The notes: a model not told the origin generated them from the sequence alone. DNA of 64,000 nt from Paragyromitra xinjiangensis (GCA_038503065.1 JBCAMK010000007.1:992001-1056000), one strand, 5' to 3'. Positions 38,884 to 50,328 are shown, counted from the stretch's first letter. Program-made: numbers and translations.

Positions 38884-40126
38884 TTGACACTGATATTCGG
38901 TGGGAGACATAGTGGGGTTTTAGATGGGGGTGGGTTTGTGTTCCTTGTGTTTATATTCAATTCTTGGTGTTCTGTCTCAAGTCGCCCGGAGCTTTGATCT
39001 TGGGATTGGCATGTGGGAGCTCGGATCCTCTTTTTTTATATATATCTCTTTCGGTTATTATTGAGTGGCAGACGGAAAAAGGAGTTGTTTTCTGGGGGGT
39101 GAACATAACCGGCGCGGAGGGGCAGGGGAGATATATAAAAGATGAACGGGAGGGGGGATGGGTGAGGCGTGGCGTGGCGTGGCTTTGGCATTCGTGATTT
39201 TGCTGTTTTTTGATATTCTGCGGTGTTTTTGTTCGATGGGGGGCGTAAATTCCGTTTTTTTTTTTTTTGGTCGTTTTCTGTTTACGTGCGTACGATTTTC
39301 GCGAACGAACGTGGATGTTGATTGTATCATGAAGTTTATTTCTTTTTTTCCCCTCTCTTTTCTGTAATGAGTGATGGGTTTGGCATTTGTTTAGATTACT
39401 TTATTCTCTTTCGATACCTTGAGTTTAGTTTATATTCGTCAACGTCTTGGTACGAGTGTACTTGGTGTTTTAGCTACATAGAAGGGGGTTGATTTTGAGC
39501 CCAGCGGAGATCAGATGGTGTACCTGGGATCAACCCGTGAGTGTAATATAGACATTGATCCAGGAACGGTGCGACAGCAGGTAAGCAGACGTTCTAGAAC
39601 ACAAGAGGTATTTGTGATCCGGGGAAAATGGTTTCTCCGGGTTTCTCCGATTTCTTTTTTCGCAGAGCCTCATATGTCATAATCAGACGAGAGTCTCAAA
39701 AGCAAAGCGACGATTAATTGGAAGTCTCCTGCACCGATGCGATGCTTTGAAATAGAGACGCCGGAGAAGCAGCGGAGAAGGGGAGGAGGAAAAAGAAAAA
39801 CAACACATCCGAACCCTTCCGCGGGTATTTTCCGTACGTCATGCCACTTTAAGATTCCTCTTAGTCAACGTTCCCGATGTTGCCCCGTCGCAGCGGAGTA
39901 TTGGGAATCGCTCTGCTGGGGGTTTATTTACTTTTATTCGCTTTAAAAGCGATTGCTTTCGCGGGGCGGGGGGGAGTTTCTCTTCTTCTCCATCAGTTGT
40001 CTGGTTTGCTATCTACTCTCTGGCGTCATTGCGGCGAAACTATCAGCAGCAACGGATTGATAAACTCGACCATCCCTCCTCAACCTCAAGCAGCAACCCC
40101 ACCACCAACACCACCACACAGAGACC
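38884..40126. other. Spacer between kelch gene and RCF2
   Basis: No gene seen. It holds poly-T near 39255-39268, a short GTGGC tandem near 39168-39183, and the RCF2 promoter. The sequence from about 40060 to 40126 is rich in C and A, as in many fungal 5' leaders. Confidence 0.55.
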
Positions 40127-40937
40127 ATGAAAATCCTCACCAAAGAAGAAGAAGCTGGTATTTTCCCATCTCCCATCCTCAAACCCCCCTACTAACATCT
40201 CCCAGCCCACTACCAGGCCGTCCTCCGCGGGGGCTTGATCGGAGGCACCCTCGGCCTAACAGGTGGTCTTGCAAGTGCCTACATCCTCCAACACCGCTGG
40301 CCACTCTTCCGCCATCTCACCCTCCCGTTCAAAACCTTCTTCGTCACCTCCGCGGGGACCTTCGCAGCAATCATCTACGCCGATCGCTACTCCCGTAGTT
40401 TCGAAGCAGACCGTCACAGCGAGCTCCTAGAATACAAAGACGCCACAGCCCGCGCTCTCGCAGAGGCAGAGGCGAACAAAACGGGATGGGAGAAGGTCAA
40501 GGCGCTGGGAAGGGAGTATCGGTATCCGATTGTGACGACTTCTTGGGTGTTGAGTATGGCGTTGAGTTTGGGTATGGTCAGTCGGAATAAGTACTTGACG
40601 ACGGCGCAGAAACTCGTCCAGGCGAGAATGTATGCGCAGGGACTCACGCTGTTGGTGTTGGTTGCCAGTGCTGGGTTTGAGGTTGCGGATGCGCGGAAGG
40701 GGAAGGGGAATTATGAGACCGTTAAGATATTGGATCCGAATGATCCTACGCATAAGCATTTGATTGAGAAGAGGATTCATCATGAGAGTTATGCGGGGGA
40801 GGATTTGTGGAAAGGTGGGTTTTTTCTACTGTTTTAGTGTTGTGGGGTTTGTGCTGACTTGTGCAGATATGGTTGAGGGTGAGGAGAGGAGGTTGAAGGC
40901 GAGGAGGGAGGCCGCGGCGGCGTCGAAAAATCCTTGA
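40127..40937 (+). CDS. RCF2: Respiratory supercomplex factor 2 (HIG1-domain protein)
   Basis: Mitochondrial inner-membrane HIG1 protein that associates with cytochrome c oxidase and supports III-IV supercomplexes. Three exons, 40127-40157, 40206-40814 and 40867-40937, give 236 residues. The start MKILTKEEEAAHYQAV is made by joining a 31-base first exon to exon 2; the third exon encodes the basic C-terminus. Two N-terminal hydrophobic segments (about residues 19-38 and 53-70) precede the HIG1-type helical pair (around TTSWVLSMALSLG and QGLTLLVLVASAGFE), separated by a charged linker containing the EYKDATARALAEAEANKTGW region. Length and layout match fungal Rcf2. Leucine codons change sharply along the gene: the first 13 comprise nine CTC, two CTA, one CTT and one TTG, whereas the last 14 comprise ten TTG, two CTG and two CTC. 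It converges with ISY1, with 240 bases between the stops. Confidence 0.92.
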
Positions 40938-41177
40938 TTGTTAGAGTGGGTGTTACTGTGAATAGCTTTTTTGATAGATGGGTGGGTTGGTCTTTTTTCG
41001 TTTTGATGGATTCGTGCATTGGGCGGGTTCATGTCTTCTCCTCTCTGTATACTATGGGATTTCCGTAGAATAGATATCGTACTGTCTTGATACCTCTCGC
41101 AATGTCATAGGATACAATTTTAGTCGTTAGGAGTAAAGAAAAGATAAAATACTATACAGTCATAACACGTAACGCTC

Positions 41178-41967
41178 CTACCCCAATCTCGCCAATAACC
41201 TACTCTTCCTCTTCTCTACCAAAAACTCCGTAACCTCCTCCAACGACGGCACCTTCCACCCATCCGGGATCGGAGTCCACCCTTCCCCAGTATCCCCCCC
41301 ACTGCTCTCCAACCCCCTCACAGCCTCCTCCTCCTTCCGGCGCTCATACGCCAGTAGCACCCCGTCCTCCTCATCCCTGTTATAGCCGTAGTAATCCGCA
41401 TCTACATTCTTCCTCATTTCAGCGCGCTGCTTCCGCTCTTCATCCTTCTTCGCATCCCCCTTGGGTTTAGCCTGCAGGTCTTCGAAAAGCTCTTTCACAC
41501 CAGGCAGCTCTCGGGCTCGTCCGAAATACTTATATCCCCGGGAACCAGGAACCGCGCGCCCGTCCTCATCGTACATCTTTGGCCCGAAGCGCATATAGTT
41601 TGGTCCGCCGAGATTCCGCAGTTGGACCTCCCACATGTGTTTTTCGCGCATGAGTTTGTTGATTTCGTCGTTGAGGTCGCGGATCTGGTAGTCGGAGAGG
41701 GAAGCTAAAATGTGTTAATACTGCGCCCCCGCTGAAGAATGAGAGGGAGGGGGAGGGGGGTTTCTTACGGTCTTGGATTTTTGTCACTTTGCGTGATATG
41801 TCTTTCACTACTTGACCGCGCCATTTCTCGCACGATGGGATGGAGGATACTTCGGTGATTACTTTGGGACGACGGGTTCGTCCCGCGTCGATGATTCCTA
41901 GGTCGGCGGCTTGTTGCTCGCGGAAGCGGAAGAGCATGGATTGGGCTTTTTCGCTATTACGGGCCAT
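41178..41967 (-). CDS. ISY1: Pre-mRNA splicing factor Isy1
   Basis: Component of the Prp19/NineTeen-associated spliceosome that helps maintain splicing fidelity. Two minus-strand exons, 41769-41967 and 41178-41704, join across a 64-base intron to give 241 residues. The N-terminus MARNSEKAQSMLFRFREQQA is the family hallmark. The junction restores KIQDPSLSDYQIRDLNDEIN, followed by LMREKHMWEVQLRNLGGPNY. The C-terminal part is charged and helical (YYGYNRDEEDG, LVEKRKSRLL). An upstream in-frame ATG-like extension with His/Pro-rich sequence is judged to be 5' UTR. It shares a 500-base divergent promoter with the dehydrogenase to its right, and a telomere-box-like AACCCTAACCC lies about 90 bases upstream of the ATG. 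Codons switch from C-ending to G-ending within the gene. Confidence 0.95.
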
Positions 41968-42058
41968 TGTTGCGGTGGGGGGTGGTGGTGGGAGGTGATG
42001 TTGGTGATGTTGGTGAGGTGTTGAGTGTTGAGTGAGGCTCAAGAGTGAGATGGGATGT

Positions 42059-42069
42059 GGGTTAGGGTT
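42059..42069 (-). promoter_or_regulatory. Telobox-like AACCCTAACCC upstream of ISY1
   Basis: On the minus strand AACCCTAACCC lies about 90 bases before the ISY1 start. AACCCTA motifs (teloboxes), bound by Myb-type telomere-repeat factors, occur in promoters of translation and RNA-processing genes of some eukaryotes. The motif is seen; its function here is inferred. Confidence 0.35.
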
Positions 42070-42467
42070 GGTGACGTGAGGTGGGTACGTGTCTAGGTAG
42101 TACTGTAGTTGGGTAGTAGATACTAATTAGTAGATACTGGTAGATTGATATCCATCGAGTTTCTAGTCAGTTCTTCACCAATTCCACGTCTTATCCGCGT
42201 AAATTCCGTAATTCTCTCCGTATTCAAGACCCAACGGGGAAATTCCAGCATAAGCCCAATGAGACACCACCGGTGTAACATCACCCCGGTCGAATGAATC
42301 CCTGGATGGTGATCGACGGGGATAAGCTGTAGCTTACTGTGTCAGTTGATATCATTAAATCCGTATTCTATATTTAAGCTCTATATTCCTTCGGTACGTT
42401 TTTGGTACTAGAAATAACTATATCGTGATAGTTGTACTCTTTACACTTCTCTACACTCTTCTCTACA

Positions 42468-43576
42468 ATGGTGGGAATAACCTCAATCCGGTCCGCTAAT
42501 GTAGCATTCGCCAGCTCTCCCAGCGCAAAAGGCCTAGTCGCCGTATTCGGTACGTTCTATTCTATAACACAGCTTCAAAATCCTCTAACACTCCACAGTC
42601 GGGGCGACTGCCGGAATCGGTGAAGCCGCAATGAAGACCTTCGTCTCCACCGCCGTATCCCCAACCGTCTACTTCATCGGACGGTCCGTACTCCCCTCCA
42701 CCCCCCTCCGCCCAACTAACACTCTACTAGCTCCTCCACCTCCGGCGCAGCCCTAACAACCGAACTCCAAACCCTCAACCCGGACTCCAAAATCCAATTC
42801 CTCCAAGCAGACACAACCCTCCTCTCAACAGTCGACACCCTCACCTCCCAAATCGCCGCGAAAGAAAAGAGCTTAAACCTCCTCTTCATGTCGCCGGGCT
42901 ACGTAACCATGGCCGGCCGCGATGGTACTCCTCTCCCTCCATCTCTCCACAACCAAACTAACACGCTGTAGAATCCCCCGAAGGTCTAGATCGTAAGATG
43001 GTCGTATCATACTACTGTCGTCTCCGCTTCGCCACCAACCTCCTCCCACTCCTCAAAAACGGTGCAACCGCCTCTTCAGCCCGCGTCATAAGCGTCCTCG
43101 GCGCAGGTCGGGAGGGTAAGCTCATCCTCGAAGACCTATCGCTTGCTGTCCCGGGCAACTACAGTCTGAGGAATGTGGAATCGCATACGGTGACGATGAC
43201 GTCTCTGGCGTTCGAGGAGCTGTCGAAGCAGAATCCAGAGATTGGGTGGATCCACGCGTACCCGGGGTTTGTGGTGACTAGTATATTTAGAGGGTTGCCG
43301 GCTCCGCTGAGGGTGCTGAGTTCGGTGGCGGTGCCGGCGTTGAGGTGTTTGAGTGTGCCGATTGAGGAGTGTGGGAGTGGGTTTGCGTGGTTGAGCACGG
43401 ATGAGAAGTTTAAGAGGGGGTTGTGGCTGGTTAATTGGAAGGGGGAGACGATGGATACGAGGGTGGAGGGGACGAAGAGTTGGATAAATACTGGGGTTGA
43501 GTGGTGGGGGGAGGAGAAGAGGAGGAGGGTGTGGGCTCATACAGAGGATGTGTTTAGGGGGGTGAAGCCGGTGTAG
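42468..43576 (+). CDS. Atypical short-chain dehydrogenase/reductase (SDR)
   Basis: NAD(P)-dependent oxidoreductase fold of the SDR superfamily, probably cytosolic; substrate unknown. Four exons, 42468-42549, 42599-42683, 42731-42924 and 42972-43576, sum to 321 residues. The nucleotide-binding glycine motif GATAGIGEA (about 29-37) forms across intron 1, with a Rossmann beta strand before it. The second intron uses an uncommon GTCCGT donor, which is the only one that keeps the frame. The usual SDR NNAG-type strand is replaced by LLFMSPGYV. The catalytic YxxxK is not found where expected after ISVLGAG: the helix reads SHTVTMTSLAFEEL with no Tyr-Lys pair. That is a feature of several fungal SDR-like proteins, so activity may differ or be absent. 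HAYPGFV marks the region after the active site. The first two-thirds are C-rich and the last third strongly G-rich on the coding strand. Confidence 0.88.
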
Positions 43577-44368
43577 GTGGATGGTAATGGGTGGGTTTCT
43601 GTTTGGTTGGATCTTTTAATAATAGTTTCTTTAGTTGGGGGGGGGGGCATACAGTTAATAGCGTAGGTAGTGAATATTGAAGTCGAGTGATACTGCGTGA
43701 ACATATCCTGTGGATCAAGGCCTAAGCACTCATGACAATCAAAATAAGGGAGGAGATTTATGGTATGACATAGTGCATATACTTCACTACACTACAATCC
43801 GCAACCTTCTTGCTTCCTAGAGCGAGCATTTGAAGTAGATCATAAGCACCCTAGAGACCTTTCTCGATCGGGGATGAGGCAAACCACTATCTAGGTCGTT
43901 AGAACGACCTACTCTACATGTAGCTTTTATTATTGGGTAGAGTACTTATGGTCTGCTCTACGTAGGATGAATATCTATGATAGATCCTGTCCTTCTAGCT
44001 TAATTCTAATAGGCTCATGTATAAAAGTACGGTATTGACTGTATGAAGAGGTGTCTTCACCGTGAGATGAGATCTAGGTAAATCACATGTTCGCTAGGGC
44101 AGGTTATGATGCATTTCTGAGACCAGATTAGCCAGCTTCAATTCTTCGGGGTATCTGCGGTTACGATCTCTTAGCATAAGATTATAAAATCCATCACAAT
44201 TACACCCGTTAAACTCAAACATACATGCCCAGACGAGCAACTGCGTGAATACGTCAGCCTTACGAATTCCATTGAAATCCCAATCACGGCATCCGACAGG
44301 GATGAGGGGCTATGATACCCTCATAAGAACCATAATCTTATGCGAGAATCCCAGCACGGAACTGATTG

Positions 44369-44638
44369 TACTCGGGCATGGAGGCAAAAATCGGAACGGT
44401 TCAACACCCCGGTCAGTGATTTTCATGTGCTGAAGGTTGCAAAAAATCGGAACGTGAACGGCTACCAAGAAGTTTATAAACCTGTAGTGTCAATGCAACG
44501 AAAATAGCAGGTTTTCCAAAGGAAGTGGTAATCCTTGTTCTTGACTTCTGAGCATCTGTTTCATTTTCCAAGTGGATCCTAATCTTGACCGCGATTCGCC
44601 CCCCTGCCTGTTCCGATTTTTACCTCCATACCCGAGTA
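44369..44638. mobile_element. MITE with 27-base terminal inverted repeats and TA target duplication
   Basis: Left end 44371-44397 begins CTCGGGCATGGAGG and finishes AAAATCGGAAC; the right end 44610-44636 is its inverted complement with only two differences, both C-to-T. A TA dinucleotide sits immediately outside each end, as expected for Tc1/mariner or pogo-type insertion. The 266-base body has no coding frame, so it would need a transposase supplied elsewhere. A third copy of the inner repeat half (GCAAAAAATCGGAAC, ending at 44453) lies just inside the left end as a subterminal repeat. No second copy of the whole element is visible in the window. Confidence 0.75.
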
Positions 44639-44722
44639 GAGGGCCTGTACATCTTTACCTCTTGTACCGGGTTTTCTTAGCCTAGTGGTTTCATCTGCTG
44701 ATTATTATGTTATGGTTGCTGC

Positions 44723-44737
44723 TAGGGTTAGGGTTAG
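44723..44737 (+). repeat. Interstitial telomere-like tract TAGGGTTAGGGTTAG
   Basis: Two and a half TTAGGG units, the telomere repeat of most filamentous fungi, 85 bases to the right of the MITE. A second shorter tract, GGGTTAGGGTT, follows at 45170-45180. Confidence 0.6.
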
Positions 44738-47724
44738 AATATAGCGATAAGTGAACTCTGAATAGTAAGCGCGGTCAATAAACGACGCATTACTGACTCA
44801 CGAGTGGTTCTAAGGCTTAGTACCGTAGAAACTCAAAAAATCCACTATCGGATCGTAGGGATTGTTATCTAATATTAACCTTGATTGGTTTAGGGGGTGC
44901 TTGAAACGGTATAAACCCAGCTGAGAGATCTGACTCGAGCTTTGAAAGTTTCCCTTCAAGGCTAGTGACGGAGTTATAATACCTGCACGGAGATAGTGGT
45001 TTTTCCCAGCTTCTGCGGTAGTTCGTAGCGTGAGGTGTTGCGTGGTTGATGTAGACCACGCGTGAGTGTCGTCACGGTTGGGCGTTGAGTCAGTGGTTTC
45101 TCATAGGTTTGGGGTGGGTTCTTATGGTGGGGAATAGTTTTCTTGGGAGCGTTTGTACTCTGGTCTGCTGGGTTAGGGTTGTGTTACGTGAGTTGGAGTA
45201 TTGGGCGTATGTACCAAGATGTTTTGGTACTGCTCGGGGTGGATCTGGGAATAGTTTTGATAGTGGGGTTTGATTCGTGGGTTGGTCGAGTTATATTTGC
45301 GTGTTTGAGGTGAAAATGGTGGTAGAACCGCCGATTTGCTACGGGAGGAAGATGGGAAATCATATGGTCGGGATGACTATAGATAGTGGGGAGTTGAAGC
45401 CATTGTTGGGATCTTTCCTAGTGGGTTTGTTACCGCATCTCAACTGCAGCGGAATACGAGAGGATTCCAGTACTCTGGCAATCGGCTAACTGTGTAGGTA
45501 TCCCGTAGTGATCCGAATCACTCTGATCTCTGGTTCAATTCGATACTATCTCCACCATTCCTCAACGACATCTAATAGCGGGTCGGAACGTTAGGAAGTA
45601 CCATAAAGGGATCCCGAGAATTACATAAAATCACATACGGGGACTTCCAAGACCACGTGTGTTCCAGAACAGCCCCCACTTACCGGGGCCCGGGTGATGC
45701 TGGGCGTTTTCAAATAGTGCCCAGAGCAGGAAGGAGGAAAATCTCGATTATACCTTCTACTGGCTACCAGTTTGGATGTCATGTACATTGGCAGAAGTTG
45801 CACTTTGTGTTTTTGAGTTCTTGCTTGCCGCGAGTACCGACGGTAATAACGGATGCGTGGAGCTCAAATAGCTTACCTTGTCGTTCGAGCATGGCTCCTT
45901 GTAGTGTCCTGTTGGTATAACGGCTCTGACGCACTGGATACTAGTTAAGCGAGTCGATATTAACGTTGCCGTACCCACAGGAAAGACTTAATATGGCATC
46001 GAGGGTGATTGATTGGTAGAGTCTGGTCTTGCGGGTTCCTGAATGAGCTCTAGATAGACTGTGGCGTATCTAGTCTGTATCCGCCACAGCCGCCTCTCCA
46101 ATCGGGAGGGACGGTATCAGACACTCTAGGGCTGCATATAAAATGGCGGACTACAATCCGGGCGACGCTGTGCTGGTTTTCTACTCTATAGCCAGCCGTT
46201 TTTTCTTGGGGGATATACGGTCCCTGGAACTTCACTCCGACCACTACCTGAAAGGGAAGCCCCTCCCCCACACACATTCAATTCCTGACTGCTTTCAGCA
46301 CCGTTTAAATGTGCAGGAGAGCCCTATTTTAGCTTCCTGGGGGTGTTCCAGGGCATGGTTCGATGAGCCGACGACCACGTACGAAGATTCGGGAGATGGC
46401 GGTGAGCTGTGGTCCACTTTACAAAATTGCCGGGGTGGTGGGGTACTGATGCGGCATTAAAGTGCTATTTCTGGTGTATATTCGCCGATGCTGGAGAGAA
46501 AAAGGAACATTGAGGTGAAGAATCTGGGTTCTTGGGAAGGTTAACGAGGGGTTGGCTGGGCCGGGAACCGACATTGGAAGACCCGTGGCGTCTGCATCAT
46601 TGGTTGTTGTCGACGTGCGAATCGGCTGAGTTCTGGGCCTTAAAGGTCGATGTACAGGCTATAGAACCGACGGTGTGACCGGTGTCTAACGACAATGGAT
46701 GGAACTCCAGCGATAGGGTACTGGTTGGTGTCTTAGTTCCACGAGAGTTCAGCTCGGAGATGGAGATAAATCATGGACGTTAAATTGCGGGGGGAATGAT
46801 ACATGTAGTCTCATACATGTTGTAGTGTCTTGTTGGAGCGGGGAAGGAGGTTGATGCTGTTGGGAAGAAAGCGTCAAGGCTTGATTAATTAAAGGGAGTG
46901 GCTGGCTTGTGATAGATACATGTAGTCATGGTCTGGAAATATCTTGGGTATTGATCCTTTCCAATATAAAGCATACATTCGAGCTATTGGTCAGATGGTT
47001 CTGCTATTTCACTCATATCAAGTGACCTTCTCACCGACAAAACAACCAATTCCTTGCAAAACAACAGCATTATGCAGGCTTAGTGATTACCATCTACTCC
47101 TACACTTCAATGCATACAAAACGACCCAGAACACCCCCCCGAGTGAGTCTCAGTGACCGAGTGATGGGGGAAGATGCATGCATAATCTAAGCGAAGAGAC
47201 TGAGACTCACCGACTCTGTTTACGCGAGCCTTGGCAGCATGGGACTAAAACGCCTTGCCTCCCAGAAGAGCTAGACTTGTCAATTAGCCGCCGTAATTCA
47301 AGAAGGAGGCTCAGAATCGTTCTATTTTTTCTGGAACTACTTAATATGGAGCCTAACCAGCTTTGGCCTTTGGAAACGATGCATGACGATTGCGCAACAC
47401 CACAGCGACGCGACTAAGCATACGTGGGCACTGCTGCTTGACCCTGCAGTAGACAGACTCACTAGCTTGCTATCGAAGTTCACTCCAAACAACCCCTCCT
47501 TCCGGTCAAAGTTCCTGCTGTATTTAAGTAGCAAATCTTCCTCATGTTGCCCCTCGCAGTCAGTAGCGTGCTGCGAATCCATGCGAGAATCCAGATAGAT
47601 ACAGAAGGTATATCCTATCCCGGGTTCCTGGAAGTCATAAGGCTGAAATTTGTCCGTAAATAGCTACTAGGGAGAAAACCAAAGGTCATCGTCTTAGCTT
47701 CAACATCTCAGTTCAAACGCCATC

Positions 47725-49414
47725 ATGAATATCCCCACAGAAATAATTGATCACATATCGACCTACATCCCTGAGCGAAGACACCAAGCAAATCTTGCTT
47801 TGGTCAACAAGGCGTGTAATCTCTCTATCACAGCGGCTCTATATCGTGACATCGATCTCGATGAGTTCTCTCATCGTCCAGTCCAGCCTCAAGATTCTGG
47901 AGGACTGCCTCAGATGTCTCGTATCACGTTCACCCTCGCAAAGTATGTTATTCTGCAGAGAAAACCTTTGAACTATCTATGAAACGAGCCGATGCTGAAA
48001 CTGCCTCCAAGGAACCCATCTCTCAGCTCCTTGGTCCATTCTATCCGACATAGCTTCTGCGTCGGTGAGCAACCTGAAGCTCGACGCCAAAGCTGGGAAG
48101 TGTCCCTTCTACGCATCCGGTTGAACCTTCAAGAAATATTTGACCGTAATGGGTTTTCCCAGGTCAGGAGATTGGATTTGTTCTCCCCAGATGTTGAAAT
48201 CGCGGATATCCTCCTAAGGGGACTGCTTCCGCAAGTTCGGTATCTACAGATCACTTCTCCATTCATAAGGTACTTAAAATTCGACACCGAGGAAAGCTCA
48301 GGTTTCCAAAATCTCGAAGAGGTGGAATTTGGGTTCTCTCAGGATATTATTCGTGGAGCAGGAACAAATTTATTGAACGATAAGACGATGGCGACTATTA
48401 AAGAATACAGCTTAGCAGGCGGACGAATGAATTCCCGGCTCAACACATTCTTCTCCCTCTGCCCTTCGCTACGCATACTGAAAATCAACAAGACAAAAGA
48501 GCTCCACACTCTGCTCGGATCGATTACCTTTCCATTTCTCAAGGTTCTTGAAATTGGCCCTGTCTTGAACCAGCAGATAGACTTTGCAGTTGATTCCTTG
48601 AACTCCTTCCTAGAACGTCATCCGAGTGTTTCACGATTAGCACTCCATAATCTCCCTAATGAGACTTCGCATAACATGGTGCTCTCGAAGACGTCACGTC
48701 TCGGTGTGCGCGAGTTTCTATCCCACGTGGAGGAAATCCCATCAGACTATTTCACATTCGTGAGGCAGTTTCAAAGACTAGAGACGTACAGGCTTCATTA
48801 TCACATAATCGTTGGCGAGGTCACATACAATGAGCTACTCAATCTCCTGCCGGAGTTGCAATTCAACAGTCCTGGAATAAAGAACTTGACGCTACCTATG
48901 CCATCACATATCCCAGGTTGGGCGCTGTCCGACCGAAAATTGGAGTTGGCAAGAAACGCGTTGATGGAGTTTGGTGGAGCTTTGGCGGAGTTCCTACCGA
49001 CTGTTGAGAAGTTTGGTATAAGCCAAACTGGTCGATTTTTTGAGTTGGGAGCTGTAAGATATCTCCTAGTTTAGGATCTGGATTTAGCTAACGTGGGGTT
49101 AGGCGGACTGGGCGCGGTCATTTTCCCCGCACCCTTCGCTCCGGAGTCTCGCTATCAAGGCTGTTTTCCTCCCGAACGTGTCTGCTGATGAATTTGATGG
49201 TGATCGGCGGGGGTTCATCAATCAACTCGTACGGGAGTTTGCGGCTATACCTAAGTTGGAGAATTTTGTGTTTGAGGGTATGAATGGTCAGATACTCAAA
49301 GTCGAGATTGTGAGATCGGAGGATGGGAGTGCAGAGGGGAAGGAAGTGATGGTTGGTTCTGAGGAGATAGAGAGTGTTTTTAGTGATCAATTCTTTGAAT
49401 CTGAGAGCTGGTGA
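47725..49414 (+). CDS. F-box-like protein, otherwise unrecognised
   Basis: Probable F-box-type protein, which would link a substrate to an SCF ubiquitin ligase, though only the N-terminal motif supports this. Proposed exons are 47725-47942, 48012-49053 and 49103-49414, giving 523 residues. The start IPTEIIDHISTYI...ANLALVNKACN matches the Leu/Ile-rich, proline-led F-box pattern of fungal proteins. The body has leucine-rich stretches (VRRLDLFSPDVEIADILLRGLLPQ is typical) that suggest irregular repeats, but no clear LRR consensus. Intron 2 (GTAAGA...GTTAG) is secure, because it joins FELGA to ADWARSF and then to a frame running to FESESW. Intron 1 is less so: the GTATGT donor is good, but the frame requires either an AAG acceptor at 48011 (preferred, giving NPSLSSLVH) or a CAG at 48026. 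Confidence 0.75.
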
Positions 49415-50328
49415 TTTTTGGTGGTTGTATGTAATATTTGGAGTTTTATTAAGCGGGAAATGGATACCTGAAATTGACTAGAATTAAGGATACCCTGGTT
49501 GATGTAGTCGGGTATAGTCTACGACTTAGGACAAGTGCTTAGTAACAAAGGGTCATAGTCGGTGAAGGGATATAGGTGGTTGTGACAAATATTACGTATA
49601 GTTTATTCACCACTACTGATTTGGCCCAATAGGGTGTTTGGGTTCTCTGTTTGCAACCGCTTCATAGCTAGTCACTCGTCTGAAGTTCCTAACTAGCCAC
49701 GGTCCTGGTACTGGCTGATGCGGTCCGCAAGGTGGGTAGCCACAACTTGATGTCAGGTGCTCAGTAGATAGTAGGAGGTTATCTAGATCATCTCAGCATG
49801 GCTGCATATGTTGGGATAGCACTTCTTCCCGCTAGACGAGTCTGCGGATTAGCGCATTCGCTTATTGTCGTTTGTTGAGTAGGGAAATTAGAAATCCGGT
49901 GTAAAATCTCCCCGGGTGTTGACTGTCATGCCTCGGCATGGCGTCAGCTATTGTCGCATGGGCCATTCTCGGTGATCAGTAATACAAAAATAATAAAGCT
50001 TGGTTGTCTTGGCGTGTCAATGTATTACTGAACATGAAAGATTATGCCGAGCTAGGAGGTGTAGGCTGTATCGCGTCTTTATGGATGTTTATAATTCGAT
50101 AGGGGAGATCTGGATTATACGAAATGGATATGACTCCCAACTACCGACTGGGAGGGGAGTATCTAGTCAGTACATATAGAGGGAGAATTCCTACCTTGGG
50201 ATTTTGTCTGACCTGGCCAACTGCTTGATCAAGCGGTAAAACTCGCGTCCTAGGCTTGCACTTACAATAGTTTAGGCTCTTTGTTGATCTGTCTACTGTT
50301 AGGGGTCCGAAAATCAACTTCGTTTGAG
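49415..50328. other. Spacer between F-box-like gene and first MFS gene
   Basis: I see no gene or clear element in these 914 bases, which contain the 3' end of the F-box-like gene and the promoter of the MFS gene, both on the plus strand. Confidence 0.55.

Larger units (their letters stand above)
43577..47724. other. 4.1 kb spacer with MITE and telomere-like tracts
   Basis: No supported gene. The interval holds a G11 run (43637-43647), a MITE (44369-44638), two short telomere-like tracts (44723-44737 and 45170-45180), a stretch with strong G/T bias on the plus strand (about 45060-45420) and three TACATGTA palindromes (43915, 46800, 46917). The 105-codon frame at 46143-46460 has no recognisable content. 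Confidence 0.6.

Noticed and set aside
41968..42042. N-terminal extension of ISY1 (His/Pro-rich)
   Set aside because: The family starts at MARNSEKAQ; the extension is repetitive CACCAA/CACCAC leader sequence and is taken as 5' UTR.
46143..46460. 105-codon plus-strand frame in the SDR to F-box spacer
   Set aside because: Begins with ATG but has no family resemblance and no splice-joined extension; treated as spacer.
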